Shown here in pieces: positions 58,253 through 64,000 of a stretch of DNA of 64,000 bases. How positions within the stretch are numbered: position 1 is the first letter of the stretch; each line of letters starts with the position of its first letter. The DNA is from Styela clava (taxonomy: Eukaryota > Chordata > Ascidiacea > Stolidobranchia > Styelidae). The stretch covers positions 12,524,001-12,588,000 of the forward strand of contig NC_135262.1 of the NCBI RefSeq assembly GCF_964204865.1. The letters are read 5' to 3'. The notes under the pieces are model-generated. The model was not told the origin of the DNA, made no database searches, and was given only the letters and a program-made list of their open reading frames with translations. The position numbers and the translations under genes are program-made.

Positions 58253-60006
58253 TGGGCTATGAAATAGGCGAACAACATGGAGCTCTAACGATAAATCTAA
58301 TTTCCCGAGAGTAAAATTACCCAATAAAGCATTATTAACATGACTAATTAGCTAATTGTCTTTATTGGTGTTGAAAAAAATGCATTTTTATAAGCCGTAA
58401 GTACAAATGAAAATATCATCAAATTCTCTTTGTAATATTATTTATTAACAAATCATTATTATTATTAAAGATAACATATGCCTGGGATGAGTATAATTTT
58501 CTGCATTCATTTCGGAGTTTGCCTACATTTACCATATAGTTGCTACTCATATAATTTTGTCATACTTGTATTATTTTATTTATATTCCTGTTAACTTGAC
58601 AAGCCTCATCCAAAGATTGGCAACAAAATGAACATACGTTTAAAGCTATTCTTCCCTTTACCCGTGCATAATGCATGCTTTATAAAATACCATTTATATT
58701 GGATAATTTTAGTCCAGTCCGCAACTGCTTGGTTGAATACTTAGATGTGTTTCAGAGTTTTATATCAAATTTAAGTGTAAACATATATTTGTAAATGAAT
58801 TGAGCATTGCTCGAATTTTTTGACACTATGCATTCGCGAGGGTTAATTCTGGAAATAAATTAGATTGTAAAGAGTAAAACGGCTTTGAGCCATCAGACGT
58901 TTAGAATTTTATGTTGAATATTTACTAGTCGTTTCAAATCAACTCGCGGTATTTTGCGAAGGACTGCAACTCACGAAAAAAAGTTTACGAGGTTACAGTC
59001 GGGCGCATTCCCTTGTACTTTTGATCTCACACAAAAATAAAATCCCACAAAGTATCCAAAGCGGGGAAAATAGAATCTTTAAGCTCCAAAAGTTCAAACA
59101 ATTGGTTCATTAGTTAGGCAGAAACCTTTTTTTTAACAATAAAAAGGAAAAAGATACCACCCACAACATAATAACAGAACGGTCCATAGGTCTTTTCGTG
59201 TCGAAATAAATGAAGCAAATCACCTAAAAGGGATTCGATTCGAAAATCTTCAGATGCGCATCAGTCAATAAAACAAAATTAATGTTATTTCACTTTTTAA
59301 CTTAGGTTGTGAAACATGTTCAACAAAACGCATCGATATGCGTTATTGAAGGGCCCACGCTTTATCAGTCTTAGCCTAAAATAATAGATCGGTAAGACAG
59401 ACAACAAGCAGCCTTGAGAAAAATATTCCAAGGAATATATTACAAGCACGTCGTGGTGTCCGAAACAAAGAGGAGCGGAACTACGAAGGCCTTTCAAATC
59501 GATGATATACCAATTCTGTTGAATAGACACGCAGGAGGCCCTTCAGGTACATGAAAAGAAATTCCTATTGCTACGCGTTGCATCATGATGACATTGTAGA
59601 ATTTGTGTAATTTGATTCCAAGGAATACATTACAACCACGTCATGGCGTCCGAAACAAAGAGAAGCGGAACCATGAATGTCTTTCAAAATCGATGGTCTA
59701 TAAATTCTGTCGAATAGACACGCAGAAGATCCTTCAAGTACATGAAAAAAAAACCTAAATTTAACAGAATGCTGATCGCTGACGTCTTGAAAAATTCTTG
59801 TTTAAAAGCATATTTTGTCGGTTGTGGTGATAAATTTTCTTTTTTTTTCAACTTGTGATAATAGCCGCGAACTTATTCTCAATTAGGTCTAATATCCGAA
59901 AGGAACAATAAAAACATAGTTATTTATATTGGATAGGATTGGGGGAGGTAGGTGATTGATATCACAATCATATGTACCCACTAAGTGATAAGCGTTTAGA
60001 ACTCTT
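58253..60006. other. intergenic upstream of the gene U copy
   Basis: Matches 32560-34462 of block A, including the ~135-bp direct repeat (units near 59425 and 59614). No gene recognised. Confidence 0.5.
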
Positions 60007-60014
60007 TATAAATA
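60007..60014 (+). promoter_or_regulatory. TATA box of the gene U copy
   Basis: TATAAATA, 107 bp ahead of the ATG, the same spacing as in block A. The promoter may therefore still be active although the gene body is broken. Confidence 0.5.
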
Positions 60015-60120
60015 GGACGCACATCCATCGTTTTTGAGAAACATTAGTTTGAGTTCTAATTTTCATTTTGTATTTATGTTTAAACTTTAGTGGTCAGAAA
60101 TATTAATTGCAGCTCTCATA

Positions 60121-62521
60121 ATGTCGACAAAAAAACTGGTCTCAAAAGAAATTAAAAGCTCCAAAGATTTGGAAAAAATCAAAAAAGATTTGAATAAAAT
60201 TAAGCAACCGTTTTTTCACAAAGTCATCAAGTTGGATCGTATTGAATACCCAGAGTTAAATCTGCTGAATAATTTGATGAAAAGAAATCGACTGCAGGAA
60301 ATAAGTGTACGAGAATGCTGTGAAACTGCGGATGATCTGGCAAGACTACTTCAGGCTATTTCAAGCAACCCGTACGTTGACACAACGGTGAGTAGTGATA
60401 TTCGTTTAATTATTTCATTGTGTACAATTTCCCTTCAGAATCGTATTTATTCACACTGATCCTATTCCATGAAATTTCCATCTGCAGTATGAAAATGTAA
60501 TCTTTTTTTCAAACAACAAAACAGCCGTTGTCATTGGATATCAGGGAAAATCAATGTGATGGTAGATGTGTCGAACTTCTCCGTGACATGATTGACCGAG
60601 GGATTATAGCAAGTTTGGAGCTTCCGTCGGAGCAGAAAGAAAATCACATTTTCACGTTATTGCGTTCCATTCGTTACTGCGAAAGTCAGGTTATAAAGTA
60701 ATTAGTTGTTAAGCGCGCGTAAACACTAGCTATCTATATATGTATTCCCTACATGTATTCTTCTATTTGCAACAGATGCAACTACTTAATATAAATGACA
60801 ATGTTATTGATGAAAAAAGTTTTGAATTACTGATGAATATCTTGATGGAAAATAAAGTTCAGAAGAAACTTTACTTGAAAGATGTAGAAAACCAAAGAGC
60901 AGTTTACTGAAGCAGACAAACAATCGCTGCAACAAGCACAATCTTCAAAGGTAGTGATACAAATTGAAACGTTTTAGATTCTCACCTTTATTATCTTTTC
61001 TAATGTACCAAAAATGTACCAAAGTTATCCTGTCAGCGACATTTTGCTACTGAACCATATTGCACCCCAAAAAAACCTCATAGACCGAAAAAGCCAAAAT
61101 ATATTAATGAATAGTAGTAATATATGGATATTAAATATATGTAAAATGCAAAATCATATTGTTGAATATATAAATAGATATTGTAGAACGTTTGTAAATG
61201 GTCGAAGATCTAACTACAACCAAAAAAATTTCAGAAATTAGCGATCAAATGGTTCAAGACTAAGCCTGCAGTGAACAGCTCACTCATAGCATATCAGGTT
61301 TGTGGATTCAATGATGATTTTATATATCTGGCTAGAATAAGCATTTGCCAGCAACATCCGTATATAAAATACGTTTGGAAGTACAAAGCCACAAAATGGG
61401 TTTTACACTTTTTTAAACTTGAGCTGCAAGAAAAAGTCAGAGAAAAATCAAATAAGTGGGATACTGAATAACACAATTCAACGTTTTGAATAAATTCAAA
61501 ATTTTTACCAATATTAGATTTGTTTTCCAAAAATCGAGATTTATTATGATTTTAATAAAATACTGTAATAAATTTATCATTAAGCACAGGTAAATGTATT
61601 TTCAGGATGGAAATAGCTTATTTAGAAGAGTGACTGATAGATTGTTGTCATATGTACCTGAAAGTCACCGGGAAGCCGCAAAACTTGCAATTTCAAACCA
61701 ATTCCGTCCAAAAGTATTAATTTAATTTTGTTATTCGAGCGACGATACTATACTATTTGTTGGCATTTCTTGCGCTACAAAATGTTCATATATCCTCAAA
61801 GTGCAGTCACCATAGCAACTTCTTATTTTGAACGAAAGTTCCTATACAATTTCACACAAACCAAATATTTTGCCGTTTACACTCAGCTTAGAGATAAAGT
61901 TTAAATATACTTTATTATATGGCAATTATATAGATTACCATCCTTAAAATATTCATCCGATTTATCAATCAAGAGTACGCCATGTAAAAAAAGTGGTTAG
62001 GAGTCGATATATTATGATGTTCCGTGGCTCACATGTTTAGATTTGATTATTATGAATAATACATATAAATAAATGAAACAATCTGACTCTGACGTGATTA
62101 CATAGTTACATTTATGTGCATTTCGTCTAATGCTAGTTGTAGATATGGATGTAAAGTGCGTTCATTTTTAGAAAAAACGCAACAAAAACAGATATCCAGT
62201 TTATCAAGTAAGGTTTTTATTTATTTTTTCTATGTATGTGTGTAATAAGAAATGCAATAAGCAATATTACATTTAAATTTTATAATTGTTAAAGTGCAGA
62301 AAATTAGAATTTTCAAAATAAAGATGTTTAAAACTTTTATTTCTAGTATTCAAGTACTTACCTAACGTAGTTATACTTGATTGAAACCGAAAAGATTCAA
62401 AATTTTCAACAAAAAAAAAACGATACAGAGAAGCAGTATTGTATTTCCTATTTATTACAGGACGATATTTTGTCAAGTGAAGATCAGTATTGTTCGGAGG
62501 ACGAAGAAATGATCGATAATT
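60121..62521 (+). pseudogene. truncated, frameshifted copy of gene U (exons 1-7)
   Basis: Exon-like segments: 60121-60387, 60525-60689, 60776 to about 60950, 61235-61297, 61606-61713, 62172-62207 and 62461-62521. Exons 1-2 are intact and nearly identical to gene U. In exon 3 two single-base losses (GATTGTAG to GATGTAG and AACCCAAAG to AACCAAAG) shift the frame and reach a TGA at 60908-60910, so the product would stop at about 188 residues. Exons 8-16 are missing because the duplication ended in intron 7. Intron 3 gained roughly 150 bp (about 61040-61190). A short LRR-only protein, or a decoy transcript, remains possible because the promoter and first two exons are preserved; otherwise this is a pseudogene. 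Confidence 0.85.
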
Positions 62522-62716
62522 GTATGTACCGATCACAACTAATTACCATATTTCTCTGTGAATCGCACCTGTGGATAATACGCACCCAGGTTTTAGTACA
62601 TTTTTAACGAGAATTTTCCATGCACTCCATGTATGATACGCATATCAAAATTCCGTCCTCTCTTGCCTTGTAGGTATTTTTTCCGGACGTTTCAGGCATT
62701 CAGGCCTTTTGTTAAC

Positions 62717-62742
62717 TATATATATATATATATATATATATA
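62717..62742. repeat. TA microsatellite
   Basis: (TA)n of about 26 bp, 36 bp past the right edge of block B. A similar TA run lies at the corresponding edge of block A. Confidence 0.85.
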
Positions 62743-64000
62743 CATCTATTTGCTGCATTTCGGTCACATGTTATTTTTTGCTGCAGTTGGGCTACTCGTT
62801 TTCTGTGGCATATGGTGAGCCACTCACAGCGTTATTTTTAGCGGTTTTCAATAAAAAATGGTATGACGAAATTTCACGCAAGTAATACAGTTCGTTTTAA
62901 ATATAGTGGAGTTGGTGCCCAATCGTCGTCGCCCAATTCCGAGGGACTACGTTATTTAGCCTATTTGCGGGAATGAGGAACATCATTGGATATGGTCGAC
63001 ACCGCGAGCTGGCTATTTAATCATAGTCCATTATTAAAAACGTTCGCGCTTCCCCTAAATGCTTTGATTGTAAGCCACTGCCCACCCCGTTGAATATATT
63101 TGTGAAAATATAGTCTGCAAAACGCTCTGCCCGGAAACAGAGCTCAATGACCTGTAAACATTGAAATCACTCGAGTGTGACTAGATTGACGGGTACTCGC
63201 ATCCGAGACCCAAAAACCCGATTTTGCAAAAAAAAAAAACTCTTCCTTTGGCCTGATCACTTTTGTGGGTTTTGTAGACATCGTGACAGACCTTCTTGCC
63301 AAGTTTGGCACGGATTAGTTCCCTGTAAAATGTTCGTTTGTTCCCGAAACCCCGAATATACTTTCGTATCAAGTTTCTTCGTGCGTAACGACATCTGACT
63401 CCGACTGCGCTTTCGAACTGAAGTGCTCTCGGTTGCCTAATCATAAATAACCATAAATTCTCGTGTAACAGACGATATTAGACCATGCACATGAAAATAT
63501 GAGACTACTCATTTAATTATTTTTATACTCGTAATAGATGACACACATGGAAAAATAATAAATTGACAGTATACATACTGAAAAGTATTGTTCAGGAATT
63601 GTTCAGAACTAAAATCTCATCGTCTACAAAATTATATTTTGCGAAGTAATTGCAATTTCAAAAATAGAATAGACTATTTTATTGAGATCAAAGTGTAACC
63701 TGAAAAGAGATCTAATAGCGATTTTTTGAAAGTTGTTCATAGTGGAGTTTTGAATACCACATGACAAAATTTCCATAATTTCATAAATTGGATTATCTGT
63801 TAAATGACTTATTGCTGAAAGTTACGAAGTCGTGAGTTGAACTTCAAACACATATAAATGAGCGAATTTTCAGTCAAACTTAATTTTTTTTTGCATTAGT
63901 CGATGTGGGAATTTTATATTTATATCTTTATATTTGACCTCGGACTCCAAAATGGAAAATTTGTTCTATTGCATTTGGATTAAAATTTTTAGTATATTCG
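62743..64000. other. unique DNA past block B, nothing recognised
   Basis: No exon with family resemblance on either strand. The overlapping ORFs at 63177-63398 (plus) and 63181-63444 (minus) occupy a more GC-rich tract (about 62930-63430) that is probably an old repeat. Confidence 0.4.

Larger units (their letters stand above)
45955..62681 (+). repeat. segmental duplication, block B (~16.7 kb)
   Basis: Direct copy of 20999-37008. It contains ACS-3, a synthetase pseudogene and exons 1-7 of gene U with a frameshift. It carries several private insertions (46477-46712, 52800-54243, 55131-55482, 57559-58102), which explain its greater length. The left edge abuts the inverted repeat ending at 45954. 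The right edge lies in intron 7 of the gene U copy. Confidence 0.93.

Overview
This is eukaryotic (animal) nuclear DNA. It is AT-rich. Its genes are split into many short exons with GT-AG introns, it carries many hAT-type and TA-flanked DNA transposons, and it shows no prokaryotic organisation. The gene families (CLCA-type secreted protein, GT10 alpha-1,3-fucosyltransferase, 4-coumarate-CoA-ligase/luciferase-like acyl-CoA synthetases) and the compact small-exon genes best fit a deuterostome marine invertebrate, most likely an ascidian tunicate. That assignment is inference; no species-diagnostic marker was seen.

Layout. (1) 1-708, minus: 5' end of a CLCA-like gene that runs off the window. 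(2) 709-5027: non-coding DNA with a 149-bp tandem repeat and an 824-bp TA-flanked MITE. (3) 5028-8092, minus: a complete six-exon alpha-1,3-fucosyltransferase gene (466 aa). (4) 8963-15862, minus: a 12-exon acyl-CoA synthetase gene (ACS-1), intact except for one extra G at the start of exon 3. (5) 15863-23061: intergenic DNA with a 1.3-kb hAT MITE that contains a tRNA-like SINE. (6) 23062-28504, plus: a second 12-exon synthetase (ACS-2) with the same intron positions, divergently oriented to ACS-1. (7) 31092-32359: a broken 3'-half synthetase pseudogene. (8) 34577-40936, plus: a 16-exon gene of unrecognised family (gene U, 511 aa), with an LRR-like N-terminus and a long low-complexity tail encoded by small symmetric phase-1 exons. 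(9) 42050-43998: a hAT transposon with an uninterrupted 518-aa transposase ORF, terminal inverted repeats and a perfect 8-bp target-site duplication. (10) 45955-62681: a second copy of the block 20999-37008, in direct orientation. It holds a third intact synthetase gene (ACS-3), another synthetase pseudogene and a frameshifted copy of the first seven exons of gene U. (11) 62682-64000: non-coding.

The main structural event is the ~16-kb segmental duplication (block A 20999-37008, block B 45955-62681). It gives paired empty and filled sites for several transposons, a run of 507 identical bases that suggests gene conversion, a ~235-bp inversion, and an unequal fate for the two gene U copies. The three synthetases keep the ANL-superfamily motifs ([21 protein letters not shown] and a C-terminal GKID/GKIN lysine) and lack a terminal SKL-type peroxisomal signal. 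They form a local lineage expansion whose substrate cannot be read from the sequence. I read exons by eye from homology between the copies and from splice sites; no alignment or database search was run.
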